NCBI RefSeq assembly: GCF_002008315.2
Contig: NZ_MVDG02000001.1
Span: 2,728,001-2,792,000, forward strand
Length of the DNA stretch: 64,000 nt
Direction: 5' to 3'
Origin: Arthrobacter sp. KBS0703
GTDB lineage: Bacteria > Actinomycetota > Actinomycetes > Actinomycetales > Micrococcaceae
Shown: in pieces, positions 1-7,883 of the stretch
How the letters are laid out: every line of letters begins with the position of its first letter
How positions within the stretch are numbered: position 1 is the stretch's first letter
Position numbers and translations under genes: made by a program
Notes under the pieces: model-generated
What the model saw: only the letters and a program-made list of their open reading frames with translations
The model's database searches: none
Told to the model about the DNA's origin: nothing

Positions 1-740
1 GAGCCGGTGAAGCGGGTCCAGTCGCCGATCTCCACCGCCAGGCCGAAGGCGGTGAGCACCGAGATGCCGCGCAGACACATCAGCGCCCGCACGACCGGGG
101 CATACGGCTCGGTCGCCGCCATCGCCGTGATCTTCGCATCCAAACGGTTGCGGCGGTCCAGCGTCAGCTCTGCCATTTCCAGGCCGGCCTCGTACGCAGC
201 CTCCAGGGCAGGATCGTCGAAACGCTGCCGGTGCAGCCAGGTGTGGTGGGCGTCGGTCCAGGCATGGCCGCCGGAGTAGACCAGACCGTGGCGCAGCAGG
301 AGCTTCGAGATCCGGTGCCTTGCCCGCATCAGATCCGAACGGACGTCCTCGCGGGCACGTACCAGATCACGGGCCGCCTCCTGAGCCGGACCCGGGACCC
401 GCACCGGGGTAATTTGCCCGAGCAGCGCCAACCGGGCCAGATGCTCTGCATCGCGGGCATCGGTCTTCACCCGGTCCCCGGACGGCCGCTGGAGCTTGGA
501 CGGCGCCGCGACCAGGCATTCGACCCCTGCGGCTGCCAGCAACCGGGCCAGGCCGAATCCCGTTGGGCCTGCCTCATAGACAACGCGGACCGGACCCGGC
601 AATCCAGAAATCCACTCGGCGATCCCGGCATCGTTCGCGGCGAGGCTCTGACGCAGGATCTCGCCGGTCTCACGATCGATCGCGCAGCCCTTCACACTGC
701 GCGCATGGACATCCAAACCCACGTAGGTACGCTTATTCAT
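1..740 (-). CDS. IS110-family transposase, N-terminal part (runs off the window edge)
   Basis: Reading leftward from the ATG at 740 the frame stays open to base 1, giving about 246 residues that begin MNKRTYVGLDVHARSVKGCA. The RuvC-like DEDD domain of IS110 transposases is visible: Asp in GLDVHA, Glu in VVYEAGPTGFGLAR, and the two-Asp motif DRVKTDARDAEHLARL. The last residues (ALMCLRGISVLTAFGLAVEIGDWTRFTG) start the C-terminal Transposase_20 domain, whose catalytic Ser lies outside the window. A GGGAGG ribosome site sits just upstream of the start. No stop or frameshift is visible in the part present, so the copy may be active. IS110 enzymes are DEDD/Ser recombinases guided by an RNA from the element's noncoding end. 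Confidence 0.9.
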   Translation of the reverse strand, partial: MNKRTYVGLDVHARSVKGCAIDRETGEILRQSLAANDAGIAEWISGLPGPVRVVYEAGPTGFGLARLLAAAGVECLVAAPSKLQRPSGDRVKTDARDAEHLARLALLGQITPVRVPGPAQEAARDLVRAREDVRSDLMRARHRISKLLLRHGLVYSGGHAWTDAHHTWLHRQRFDDPALEAAYEAGLEMAELTLDRRNRLDAKITAMAATEPYAPVVRALMCLRGISVLTAFGLAVEIGDWTRFTG

Positions 741-1015
741 GGCTGGAACCTCCCGACGTTCAAATGTGGCTCTACCAGTCCACACCCCCGCCTCTTGGTG
801 GCGGAACAGACCGTGGCCCGGCAACCCACGAACCTCTTTGAACCCGAGGTTCCAGTCCTACATCAGGGACCGGCCCGCCACACTTCATATCGTCTAGCAG
901 TCCCGCAAAACCAGGCGCTGCGGCTTCACCGCCGGCATCTCCCCCGATTCGCTGGCGCCTGCCGGCACCCATGACCGCCACCTCCTCAGACCCCCACCTG
1001 CGGAGGCGGCACCTC
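741..1015 (-). other. Noncoding flank of the IS110 element, candidate bridge RNA region
   Basis: About 275 bases lie between the transposase start and the next gene (stop at 1025), and no convincing frame covers them. In IS110-group elements the noncoding end upstream of the transposase encodes the bridge RNA (seekRNA). This stretch has the right side, orientation and length. A GC-rich hairpin can be drawn near 975-1008 (arms around CCGCCACCTCC and GGAGGCGG). The element's outer end is not marked by inverted repeats, as usual for the family. The RNA assignment is inference from position. Confidence 0.4.
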
Positions 1016-1024
1016 AACAGGGTT

Positions 1025-1204
1025 CTAGAAGCGGATCAGGGAGTACGGCTGGCTCGGCAGATTGCCCGCCGTCCAGGGGCGCTGCGACGGCTCGGCGGGC
1101 ATGTGGCCGCGTCCCGCGCGCAGGACTTCCCTCACCGTGGCGGCAATGGCCACAACGGCAATCACTGCCAGAACCAGCAGGACGACGGCGATCGAACCGG
1201 ACAT
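1025..1204 (-). CDS. Small single-pass membrane protein, paralogue of the 37971-38132 gene
   Basis: A 59-residue frame starts MSGSIAVVLLVLAVIAVVAI: one hydrophobic helix at residues 4-22, then a basic stretch and a C-terminal tail GHMPAEPSQRPWTAGNLPSQ ending in YSLIRF. The tail matches, nearly position by position, the tail of the 53-residue protein at 37971-38132 (shared pattern TVR-x-V, GRGH-x-P, PW-x-AGNLPS-x-P, RF at the end). That match across two unlinked loci supports it as a real gene. GGAGGA lies almost against the ATG, closer than usual, so the exact start is uncertain. I do not recognise the family. The likely topology is N-terminal helix in the membrane with the conserved tail on one face. 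Confidence 0.7.
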   Translation of the reverse strand: MSGSIAVVLLVLAVIAVVAIAATVREVLRAGRGHMPAEPSQRPWTAGNLPSQPYSLIRF

Positions 1205-1367
1205 TCCTCCAACACCTCTTGCTTTAATTTTACGGCGGAGGAACCGGCGGATCGCTGTCAGCGGCCCACAAATCAGCGGCCAAATTGGCGCTGGGATATT
1301 TTTTGTCTAGACGGAACCGCTGGCCGGGCATATTCTGGTTTCCCATTGCCTCTGGGGGGTGTATCGG

Positions 1368-2369
1368 ATGGGCGGCAGCAGCGTGCGTCTCGTTTGCTCT
1401 GTTGCCGTGCGCTCGTTCTTGGCCCCCGCCATCCTTGCCTTGGCATGGCTGATATGGGGGTCCGCCGCTGCGGAGGCCTCGACTTTGGATGCGGGCCCGG
1501 CCGGGATTGCTGCCAGTTCCGCTTCAGATCTCATTGCGTCGCCTGCCGCAAAACCGTTGCGGGCTGCGCCTGCCGACCCGGCGATCCCGAACCTCAAGGC
1601 TCCCGTCGCCACCACAATTTCCGCCGTGGCGAGCACCGCAGACTCCGTGACCGGAACGGCCAGCGCTGTGGTGGGCGCCGCCAACACCACAGTGGGCAGT
1701 GCGACGGGCGCCGCCAACACCACAGTGGGCAGTGCGACGGGCGCCGCCAACACCGTCGTCGGCAGTGCGACGGGCACCGCCAACACGGTAGTCGGCGAGG
1801 CGGCCGCCGTCGCATCAACGGTGACCAAGCCGGCGGCCCCGGTGTTGGCGGAAGCGAACGAGGTCATTGGCGTCGTAGAGGGCGCTGTTCCCTCCGTACC
1901 GCCGGTGGAATCGCTGCCGGGCGTGCCGCCGGTAGTGACATCCCCGCGGGTCGATGCCCCTGAAGCTGCCGCAGCGGATAAGGCGCAAGCCGCACCGTCC
2001 CTCGGCGCAGGCAACGAATCGAAAGCCACTACACCCGCTCGCGCCACAGCAGTGCCGACATTCGATGTGGCCGGCCCGTCGCTGGCGCAGCTTCAGATGA
2101 CAACTCCCCACCGGCCTGAGGCAGCCGGAGCAATCCGGTCGGCACCCCTTGGCCTGCCCCGCGCCACGCTGCCCCTGGAACCGGTCGCATCCCTTGCAGA
2201 GGGCCCGTCCGGATCGTCGTCCTCAGCGGCACAAGGTTCCGGCGTCCAGGCGGCCGACGTCGCCGGATCTTGGAGCGGCATGAACCTCCGTTCCGGCGCA
2301 CGGACCCATGACGCCAGCCAATCCGTCCCTGCCAGCCCCGCCTTCGATCCGGGGTCTTCTCCCGACTGA
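1368..2369 (+). CDS. Secreted Ala/Ser/Pro-rich protein with 11-residue tandem repeats
   Basis: This 333-residue protein starts at the ATG preceded by GGGGGGTG; a GTG at 1359 is an in-frame alternative. Residues 1-35 form a signal peptide (basic N-end, hydrophobic FLAPAILALAWLIW, cleavage near AAAEA). The mature part is low in complexity, rich in Ala, Ser, Pro, Val and Thr, and lacks Cys. About residues 103-146 carry four 11-residue units of the type GAANTTVGSAT. No enzyme motif, LPXTG sorting signal or C-terminal membrane helix is seen. A cell-surface or extracellular structural role is possible but not shown. It is divergent from the small membrane gene at 1025-1204. Confidence 0.7.
   Translation: MGGSSVRLVCSVAVRSFLAPAILALAWLIWGSAAAEASTLDAGPAGIAASSASDLIASPAAKPLRAAPADPAIPNLKAPVATTISAVASTADSVTGTASAVVGAANTTVGSATGAANTTVGSATGAANTVVGSATGTANTVVGEAAAVASTVTKPAAPVLAEANEVIGVVEGAVPSVPPVESLPGVPPVVTSPRVDAPEAAAADKAQAAPSLGAGNESKATTPARATAVPTFDVAGPSLAQLQMTTPHRPEAAGAIRSAPLGLPRATLPLEPVASLAEGPSGSSSSAAQGSGVQAADVAGSWSGMNLRSGARTHDASQSVPASPAFDPGSSPD
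1674..1805 (+). repeat. Four in-frame copies of a 33-bp repeat
   Basis: Units start at 1674, 1707, 1740 and 1773, each coding for 11 residues of the GAANTTVGSAT type. The first two are almost identical in DNA and the later two drift at third positions and at the TT/VV pair. The repeat lies inside the secreted protein gene and can vary in copy number by slippage or recombination. Confidence 0.9.
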
Positions 2370-2455
2370 ACAGGTCAACTCTGCCCTCATCACGGCAGAA
2401 ATGACCACCTGCGCCATCGGCGTACGGCTCAAAAGTTCAGTCAGGAGAAAATGTC

Positions 2456-2635
2456 ATGTCTACACACACCCAACTTCCCGCTGCCCCGCGTCCTGCCCTG
2501 CAATCATCCGGAGCCGTTCGCGGCCACTCAGCCCAGGCCCGGTCGGGCATCGGAAACTGGCCCGATCCCATGTCAGGAATCATCGGCAACGGGCCGGACC
2601 CGATGGGCCGGCGCAGCCTGGCTGCCAGGTCTTAG
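2456..2635 (+). CDS. Small Pro/Gly/Ser-rich peptide with an internal WPDPM/GPDPM duplication
   Basis: A 59-residue frame, MSTHTQLPAAPRPALQSSGA onward, follows AGGAG with an 8-base spacer, the best-placed ribosome site in this stretch. An overlapping ATG at 2451 in another frame lies too close to the same site. The C-terminal third repeats a short unit (IGNWPDPMSG then IGNGPDPMG) before a basic end GRRSLAARS. There is no signal peptide and no Cys. I do not recognise it. It could be a short regulatory or precursor peptide, or a chance frame. It sits 86 bases after the repetitive secreted protein gene. Confidence 0.4.
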   Translation: MSTHTQLPAAPRPALQSSGAVRGHSAQARSGIGNWPDPMSGIIGNGPDPMGRRSLAARS

Positions 2636-2895
2636 GTCGCCTCGGTCAACCGAAGAAGTCCTGGAAGGGATCACTCAGCAGAATCACGGACGACGTTTGT
2701 GCCCGCGCTGCCAGGCGGCGGCGCGGGGACGACGTTGAAATCCGTCACCCTAGACGTACCGGCCACCCGGCGGCCACCCGCCGTCCGGGCGCCCTGGGCT
2801 CTCAGCCCGCACTTAGGGAAAGGCCCTGTTTAGGGCCACGGCGTTTGAAGCCCGGGCATCGCGCAAGGCCCCAGCGCCTTTTGAAGCCTCAGGGT
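2636..2895. other. Intergenic stretch between convergent genes
   Basis: There is no convincing gene. It holds GC-rich partial palindromes (near 2756-2795, related in sequence to the palindromic terminators at 27915 and 37877) and two diverged direct copies of a segment running from AAGGCCC to TTTGAAGCC at about 2819-2855 and 2867-2891. Confidence 0.4.
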
Positions 2896-3489
2896 CTATG
2901 AGTCCTCAGTGAAATCCGTTACGTCCGGCGCCCGGTCGGCGGACTGTTGCGCTGCGCCCGGAGGCGTCGTAGCGCCAGGGTTCTCCGTGGCCGTGGGGCG
3001 GTCCGCTCCGCTTGGCGCCTCGGTCGCCGCTTCCTCCCTGCCCGTCGCACGAGCCCGGTGCGGACCGGGAAAGTAGCTGATCACCCGCGCCAGTTCGCGA
3101 CTCAAGACAGCCCCCTCGGCCAAGTTCGGCGGCAGGGCATCCTTCTCCACCTCGCGGGCAGCCGCCAAGGCGCCAAGCCCTGCGTCCGTGATGGCCACAT
3201 CATTGCTGCGCCTGTCGCGGGAACTCGACGTGCGCGTCACCAGACCCTCGCCTTCAAGCCGCGCGAGCACCCTGCCGAGCGACTGGCTGCGGACTTTGAT
3301 CTCGGCGGCCAGATTCTCCTGATTGAGCGGACCCGCGGTGAGCCCCTGAAGGGCAATGACGGCCGCGTGTGTGAGCCCCAGGTCTGCAAGCGCCTGATCT
3401 TGGCGGCGCTGGATGAGTCGGGCTGCCATGGACAGCAACTGATGAGGGCCCCACGGCTCAGCGTCAGCATTCGGGACCATCGGTGTCAT
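2896..3489 (-). CDS. MarR-family transcriptional regulator with a long C-terminal tail
   Basis: The 197-residue protein carries a MarR winged helix in residues about 14-115: helix LLSMAARLIQRRQDQALADL, the recognition region NQENLAAEIKVRSQSLGRVL, and the wing LVTRTSSSRDRRSNDVAITD with the typical D-x-R-S/R signature. Residues 145-197 form an unusual Pro/Ala/Thr-rich acidic tail ending VTDFTEDS that most MarR proteins lack. It is transcribed away from the envelope operon starting at 3809, and the space between carries several palindromes (3655-3748) that are candidate binding sites. MarR proteins usually repress their own and a divergent promoter, so control of that operon is a reasonable inference. 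Confidence 0.85.
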   Translation of the reverse strand: MTPMVPNADAEPWGPHQLLSMAARLIQRRQDQALADLGLTHAAVIALQGLTAGPLNQENLAAEIKVRSQSLGRVLARLEGEGLVTRTSSSRDRRSNDVAITDAGLGALAAAREVEKDALPPNLAEGAVLSRELARVISYFPGPHRARATGREEAATEAPSGADRPTATENPGATTPPGAAQQSADRAPDVTDFTEDS

Positions 3490-3654
3490 CCTTCTTTCTC
3501 AAGTCTGAGTCGGTCGGGAGCCCGGCCCTCGACGCTGGAAAGCACCAAGGTGGCTGGCCAGGACGCGTCACCGCCCGTGAACTGCCTGAGCGCCGGAGTT
3601 CTGCGATGCCGGCGGCAAGTACCGTCAACGCCGTCGGTATCGATCCACTCCACC

Positions 3655-3748
3655 ATAAGCATGCTTACCATCCCGGGGGCAAGCTTCCTTCGGTTATTCC
3701 CGAGATTGCAAAGGGTACTTACTATTTAATAGTAATCATGCTTACTAT
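3655..3748. promoter_or_regulatory. Divergent promoter region with palindromic operator candidates
   Basis: Within the 319-base gap 3490-3808 there is a 12-bp palindrome TAAGCATGCTTA (3656-3667) and a cluster at 3719-3748 in which the arm TTACTAT or its complement ATAGTAA occurs three times, forming two overlapping inverted repeats (3719-3735 and 3729-3748). A TTGCAA hexamer at 3706-3711 could be a -35 for the rightward operon, placing the cluster over its -10 and start. Spacing and symmetry fit MarR dimer binding. Confidence 0.55.
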
Positions 3749-3808
3749 TGCATGCCAGCAATGCTGGTTCCTGAAACAGCAGCTGACCTTTTCGGAAAGA
3801 GAGCGAAG

Positions 3809-4783
3809 ATGACAGAGAACCAATGGCCGCAGGACGGTAGCCTCACCGTTCCCCCGGCTACACAGAACTCAACAGCATATGGCTCGGGCCTCTCCGGGAG
3901 CCCAGCGTCAGCCTCGAAGACCGACACGGCCAAAGAAGAAGCCGCGAACGTGGCCGACCAAGCAGCAGGGGCCGCCCAGAACGTGGCGGGGACGGCAAAG
4001 GCGGAGGCAGCGAACGTTGCCTCCGAAGTGAAGACGAACGCCCGGGACCTTCTGCACCAGGCGAAATCTGACCTCACCAGCCAGGCAGGAACGCAACAGC
4101 AGAAGGTCGCCGCCGGACTCCGGAACATCTCCGGCGAACTGCACAGCATGGCCAGCGCCTCGGACCAGCCCGGTGTCGCCTCGGACCTGGTTCGCCAGGC
4201 TGCGGAGCGCTCACAGGCGGTCGCTTCCTGGCTGGACAACCGGGACCCGGGATCACTGCTGGACGAGGTCAAGTCCTTTGCACGCCAGCGCCCCGGCGCA
4301 TTCCTGCTCATCGCGGCCGGGGCAGGCGTCCTGGCAGGCCGGCTGGGCAGGAGCCTGCAGGCCGGAGCCCCGGACGCCAGTTCCGCGACGGGCACGACTG
4401 TGCCCCCTCAGCCGGTCCAGCCTCCGGTGGCCGAAGGCATCGTCGGCGCGGGCGCCGGAGACGCGGGCGCCGGAGAACCGTTCTACGACCATGCTGAACT
4501 CAGCGAGCCTGCCTACACCGCCACCGCCTATGGAGAACCCGCCAGCGCGGAACCGGCCTACGGCGAGCCGCCCTACGGTGAGCCCGCACCGGGCGCCCCG
4601 GGGTATGGTCAGCCCGCCTACGCCGAACCCGCCAGCGCGGAACCGGCCTTCGGCGAGCCCGCACCCGGCGAACCCGCTTACGGCGAACCCGCTTACGGTG
4701 AGCCACGGGGTACCACCGCGCCCGGCGTTCCGCTGCGCGATGCAGATGACCCCAATGCCGAGGGTGAAGGACGCCACCTGTGA
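3809..4783 (+). CDS. Envelope protein with helical N-part, one membrane helix and YGEP-type repeats
   Basis: The start MTENQWPQDG is chosen over upstream codons because GGAAAGAG precedes it. Residues about 30-150 are Ala/Lys/Glu-rich, predicted helical, with pseudo-repeats such as ANVADQAAGAAQNVAGTAKA, like LEA or DUF-type stress proteins. A hydrophobic segment PGAFLLIAAGAGVLAGRLG lies near residues 165-183. The last 110 residues are about ten degenerate YGEP/YAEP/FGEP units. It overlaps the next gene by four bases (GTGA). With the holin-like and DUF3618 genes it forms a three-gene operon seen in actinobacteria, linked by family to envelope or osmotic stress, without a proven biochemical role. 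Confidence 0.75.
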   Translation: MTENQWPQDGSLTVPPATQNSTAYGSGLSGSPASASKTDTAKEEAANVADQAAGAAQNVAGTAKAEAANVASEVKTNARDLLHQAKSDLTSQAGTQQQKVAAGLRNISGELHSMASASDQPGVASDLVRQAAERSQAVASWLDNRDPGSLLDEVKSFARQRPGAFLLIAAGAGVLAGRLGRSLQAGAPDASSATGTTVPPQPVQPPVAEGIVGAGAGDAGAGEPFYDHAELSEPAYTATAYGEPASAEPAYGEPPYGEPAPGAPGYGQPAYAEPASAEPAFGEPAPGEPAYGEPAYGEPRGTTAPGVPLRDADDPNAEGEGRHL

Positions 4784-5202
4784 GCAGCGAAATTCCGTCC
4801 ACACCCGCACACGCCAAGGCGGACTCCACCTCCTTGGGCGATCTCCTCGGGGAGGTTTCCCGGGACATATCGACCCTGATGCGCCAGGAAGTGGAACTCG
4901 CCAAGGCCGAAGCGAAGCAGTCCGCAACCAAGGCCGGCAAGGGCGGCGGCATGCTTGCCGGCGCCGGCGTGGCCGGGCACTTCGTCCTCCTGTTCCTGTC
5001 CGTCGCACTCTGGTACGCACTGGGCGAACTGATGGGCCTTGGCTGGTCCGCCGTCGTCGTCGCAGTGCTCTGGGGCATCATCGCGGCGGTACTGGCATCG
5101 ATGGGCCGCAAGGAACTCAAAGCGATCAAGGGCATGCCCCAGACCGTTGAGACCGTCCAGGAAATCCCGCCCACCCTGAAACCCAATGGAGACCACCGAT
5201 GA
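4780..5202 (+). CDS. Phage holin superfamily III-like (PF07332-type) membrane protein
   Basis: The 140-residue protein starts at GTG inside the stop of the gene before. An N-terminal amphipathic region SLGDLLGEVSRDISTLMRQE-VELAKAE is typical of the family. Two membrane helices follow, near residues 62-84 (AGVAGHFVLLFLSVALWYAL) and 90-110 (GWSAVVVAVLWGIIAAVLAS). The C-terminus is a short cytoplasmic tail. Proteins of this group in actinobacteria are chromosomal and not phage lysis genes. They are usually found, as here, with a DUF3618 gene, which overlaps downstream by four bases (ATGA). Confidence 0.85.
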   Translation: MSSEIPSTPAHAKADSTSLGDLLGEVSRDISTLMRQEVELAKAEAKQSATKAGKGGGMLAGAGVAGHFVLLFLSVALWYALGELMGLGWSAVVVAVLWGIIAAVLASMGRKELKAIKGMPQTVETVQEIPPTLKPNGDHR

Positions 5203-5795
5203 GTGAAAACCCGGACGCCATCCGCGCCGACATTGAAGCCACCCGCGCGCGCCTCGGCACTAACGTGGACGCGGTTGCTGACAAAGTAACACCGTCCAAC
5301 ATCGTCCACAGGCAGACCGACAAGGTCAAAGACGCCGTATTCGGAGTGAAGGAGAAAGTCATGGGAGCAGCGGACCACGCTTCAGGCGGCGTCCACTCGG
5401 CCACTAGTTCTGCCGGATCGACCATTGGCGACGCGGGCTCAGCCATCGGCGATGCGCCGCACAAGGCAGCCGTGAAAACGCAGGGCAATCCCCTTGCGGC
5501 GGGGCTGATCGCCTTCGGCGCCGGGCTTCTCGTGTCGTCGCTGATCCCGCCGAGCCAGAAGGAGCGGGAGGCTGCCGATGCCCTGAAGACAGCCGCGGAA
5601 CCGGTCACCGCGCAACTGACCGAGGCCGCAAAGGACGTCGCCCAGGGCCTCAAGGAACCCGCCCAGGAAGCCATGGAAAACGTCAAAGCCACGACCACCG
5701 ACGCTGCCGAGCACGTCAAGGGAGAAGGCCAGGCGGCCGTCTCCGACGTCAAGGACAGCGCCACGGACGCCAAGGACCGCGTCCAGAACACCTAA
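5199..5795 (+). CDS. DUF3618-domain protein
   Basis: The N-terminus MSENPDAIRADIEATRARLG-TNVDAVADKV is the DUF3618 signature. Then come Ala/Lys/Asp-rich helical stretches, a short hydrophobic segment near residues 97-113 (NPLAAGLIAFGAGLLVSSLI), and a long C-terminal amphipathic helix with repeated EAAKDVAQGLK-like units. At 198 residues it is longer than many family members because of this tail. It ends the operon; a strong terminator begins 17 bases after the stop. Together with the preceding holin-like protein it is probably a peripheral inner-membrane stress component. Confidence 0.85.
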   Translation: MSENPDAIRADIEATRARLGTNVDAVADKVTPSNIVHRQTDKVKDAVFGVKEKVMGAADHASGGVHSATSSAGSTIGDAGSAIGDAPHKAAVKTQGNPLAAGLIAFGAGLLVSSLIPPSQKEREAADALKTAAEPVTAQLTEAAKDVAQGLKEPAQEAMENVKATTTDAAEHVKGEGQAAVSDVKDSATDAKDRVQNT

Positions 5796-5811
5796 GTCTC
5801 TGACGACGACG

Positions 5812-5847
5812 ACGGCCGCCTCGCCTCCGGGCAGGGCGGCCGTTTTC
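5812..5847 (+). terminator. Intrinsic terminator of the envelope operon
   Basis: A perfect 9-bp stem (ACGGCCGCC / GGCGGCCGT) with a 14-base loop is followed by TTTTC. It lies just after the DUF3618 stop. Confidence 0.8.
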
Positions 5848-6071
5848 GTGCCAGCGCCAGATGGCTACTGCCGGGTACGTGCCCAGATTCCGGATGGCGG
5901 AATTGCTGGACTTCTGCGCTCTGACCTGCCCAAACTGTCTATTACAGCTGGGATTCCCGCAGCTCGAGGTTCACCAGCGTTGCTGTTCCTGCAGTCAACC
6001 AAGCAGGATTTAGCTTCCGTCTTTGGGGGTCTCCCGTTAGACCATTTTGATTGCTCGGAAAGGACCCGGCC

Positions 6072-7508
6072 ATGGAGAACCTGGCAGCCTTCCTCCCCCT
6101 CATCGCCACCATCGCGGCGGTGCTCGGCGGGATTGCGGCGATTTGGCTGGCCGTGAAGCTGATGTGGAAGGTGGCTGAACCAAACGAAGCACTCATTATT
6201 TCCGGGCTGACGCGCGGCACGCTGGAGAACACCGACGGGATGGACTTCAAAATCGTCACGGGCAAAGGCGCCCTGGTGGTCCCCGGGCTGCAGACGGTCC
6301 GGGCCCTCTCCCTGACGCTGAACGAAACGGAACTCAAAGTCTCCTGTGTGACGTCCCAGGGCATCCAGGTGATCGTGGACGGCGTGGTGATTTACAAAAT
6401 CGGCGACGCCCCGGCCTTTATCGCCAATGCTGCACGTAGGTTCCTCGGCCAGCAGCCAAAAATGGAAAGCCAGGTCTACAACGTCTTTGAAGGCCACCTG
6501 CGGTCAATCATCGGCAGCATGACGGTCGAGGAAATTATCCGCGAGCGCGACAAACTGGCATCACAGGTCCGCGGCGCGAGCGGCGTAGAGATGGAGAAGC
6601 TCGGCCTAGTGGTCGATTCACTGCAAATCAAGGACCTGCAGGATCCCACCGGCTATATTCAAAACATCGCCAAGCCGCACATCGCGCAGGTCAAGATGGA
6701 AGCCCGCATCGCCGAGGCCACCAGGAACCGCGAAGCGGCCGAGAAGGAAGCCGAGGCGGCGGCGCAGATTGCCGACGCGCAGAGCGTCTCGGCCATCAAG
6801 CAGTCCGTGGCCCAGGCCAATGCCGAACGGGCACGCGCCAACGCAGCACAGGCCGGCCCGCTGGCAGACGCAACAGCGCGCCAGCAGGTGGTGGTCCAGG
6901 AAACTGAGGTGGCCAAGCTTGAGGCCGACCGTGAGGAGCAGAAACTCCAGACCACCATCCGCAAACCCGCCGATGCCAAGGCGTACGCCCAGCGGACCGA
7001 GGCTGAAGCGCAGAAGGCCGCCGATATCAGCGCCGCCGAAGCACGGGCCAAGCGCACCGAGCTCGAGGCCCAGGCCAACGCCCGGCGGGTGGAAGTCGAG
7101 GCACAGGCAAGCGCAACTGCCGCCGCGGCCATCGCCGGCGCCACGCGGGTGACAGGTGAAGCTGAAGCCGCCGCGACGAAGGCACGCGGCGATGCTGCCG
7201 CCTCCGCGATCAAGGCCAAGGCCCTGGCAGAAGCCGACGGCATCAAGGCCCGCGGTGAGGCCCTCGAAAGCAACCAGGACGCCGTCATCGCCCAGCAGCT
7301 GGCGGAGAACATGCCGGCCATCGTGGCAGCAGCCGCGGAACCGTTCGGCCATGTGGACCAGCTGACGGTCCTGAACGGCGCCGACGGCCTCAACAGCATG
7401 GTCGGCGGAATCCTCTCCCAGGCCGGCACCTTCCTGCCCCGCCTATCGTCCGCGCTCAAGAACGGGCAGGATCCGGCCAAACGGCCTCCGAAGACTCCCG
7501 GTGCATAG
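6072..7508 (+). CDS. Flotillin/SPFH-domain membrane scaffold protein
   Basis: The 478-residue protein starts at MENLAAFLPL, chosen because AAAGGA lies at the right distance. An N-terminal membrane helix (residues 7-33, PLIATIAAVLGGIAAIWLAV) is followed by an SPFH domain (about 38-200) with VVPGLQTVRALSLTLNETEL and the conserved segment TVEEIIRERDKLASQVRGAS. A long Ala/Glu/Lys heptad coiled coil follows (about 215-405, many EAxA repeats), then a C-terminal hydrophobic segment. Flotillins assemble membrane microdomains and are often paired with NfeD-type proteins. The next gene, which overlaps by 8 bases, codes for a small beta-rich protein that fits such a partner. Confidence 0.9.
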   Translation: MENLAAFLPLIATIAAVLGGIAAIWLAVKLMWKVAEPNEALIISGLTRGTLENTDGMDFKIVTGKGALVVPGLQTVRALSLTLNETELKVSCVTSQGIQVIVDGVVIYKIGDAPAFIANAARRFLGQQPKMESQVYNVFEGHLRSIIGSMTVEEIIRERDKLASQVRGASGVEMEKLGLVVDSLQIKDLQDPTGYIQNIAKPHIAQVKMEARIAEATRNREAAEKEAEAAAQIADAQSVSAIKQSVAQANAERARANAAQAGPLADATARQQVVVQETEVAKLEADREEQKLQTTIRKPADAKAYAQRTEAEAQKAADISAAEARAKRTELEAQANARRVEVEAQASATAAAAIAGATRVTGEAEAAATKARGDAAASAIKAKALAEADGIKARGEALESNQDAVIAQQLAENMPAIVAAAAEPFGHVDQLTVLNGADGLNSMVGGILSQAGTFLPRLSSALKNGQDPAKRPPKTPGA

Positions 7509-7749
7509 GAATGTGGACCGGAGCCTGACCGGAAAGATCGGCAGGGTCACCGGTTTGATCGGGCCAGGAACCATCGGCGAGGTCATGCTTCCGTACCGGG
7601 GCGGAACCAGCGCCTTCCATGCCCACCCGTTCGACAAGGTCAGTGTCTTCCGGGTCGGGGAAAAGGTGCTGGTGATCTACTTCGAACCGCCCCAGACCGT
7701 CTACGTGGACGAGCTGCCGGACATCCTCCGGCCCGACACCGCTGGTTGA
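7501..7749 (+). CDS. Small beta-rich protein, possible NfeD-like partner of flotillin
   Basis: This 82-residue frame starts at GTG inside the flotillin stop region; a GTG at 7513 preceded by AGGA is an alternative. The body reads as alternating beta strands with Gly turns (GKIGRVTGLIGPGTIGEVML, VFRVGEKVLVIYFEPPQTVYV), the pattern of the soluble OB-fold of NfeD proteins, but the membrane helices of full NfeD are absent. Position right behind a flotillin supports the link. The stop codon TGA is part of a REP-like repeat (GCTGGTTGAGCC), so the last two residues AG come from the repeat. Confidence 0.7.
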   Translation: MHRNVDRSLTGKIGRVTGLIGPGTIGEVMLPYRGGTSAFHAHPFDKVSVFRVGEKVLVIYFEPPQTVYVDELPDILRPDTAG

Positions 7750-7800
7750 GCCTGCCGAAACCCGCCGAACCCGCCGCGCCGGTTGAGCCTGCCGAAACCC
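7741..7800 (+). repeat. REP-like repeat, two copies
   Basis: Two copies of the dispersed element GCTGGTTGAGCCTGCCGAAA lie at 7741-7763 and 7781-7800. The first contains the stop codon of the preceding gene. Confidence 0.8.
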
Positions 7801-7883
7801 GCCGACTTCGTGTTAACCCAACCTTCCCCTCCCGGTAACGCCTGCTCCCCCGCAGTGTCAGACGCCGGGCACACCGTGGAGGG

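Noticed and set aside
1674..1805. Four regular 33-bp direct repeats, possible CRISPR-like array
   Set aside because: Repeats are contiguous without spacers, in frame, and code for an 11-residue unit in a secreted protein.
2896..3729. Plus-strand frames opposite the MarR gene
   Set aside because: Antisense to a gene with a clear winged-helix pattern; no independent support.
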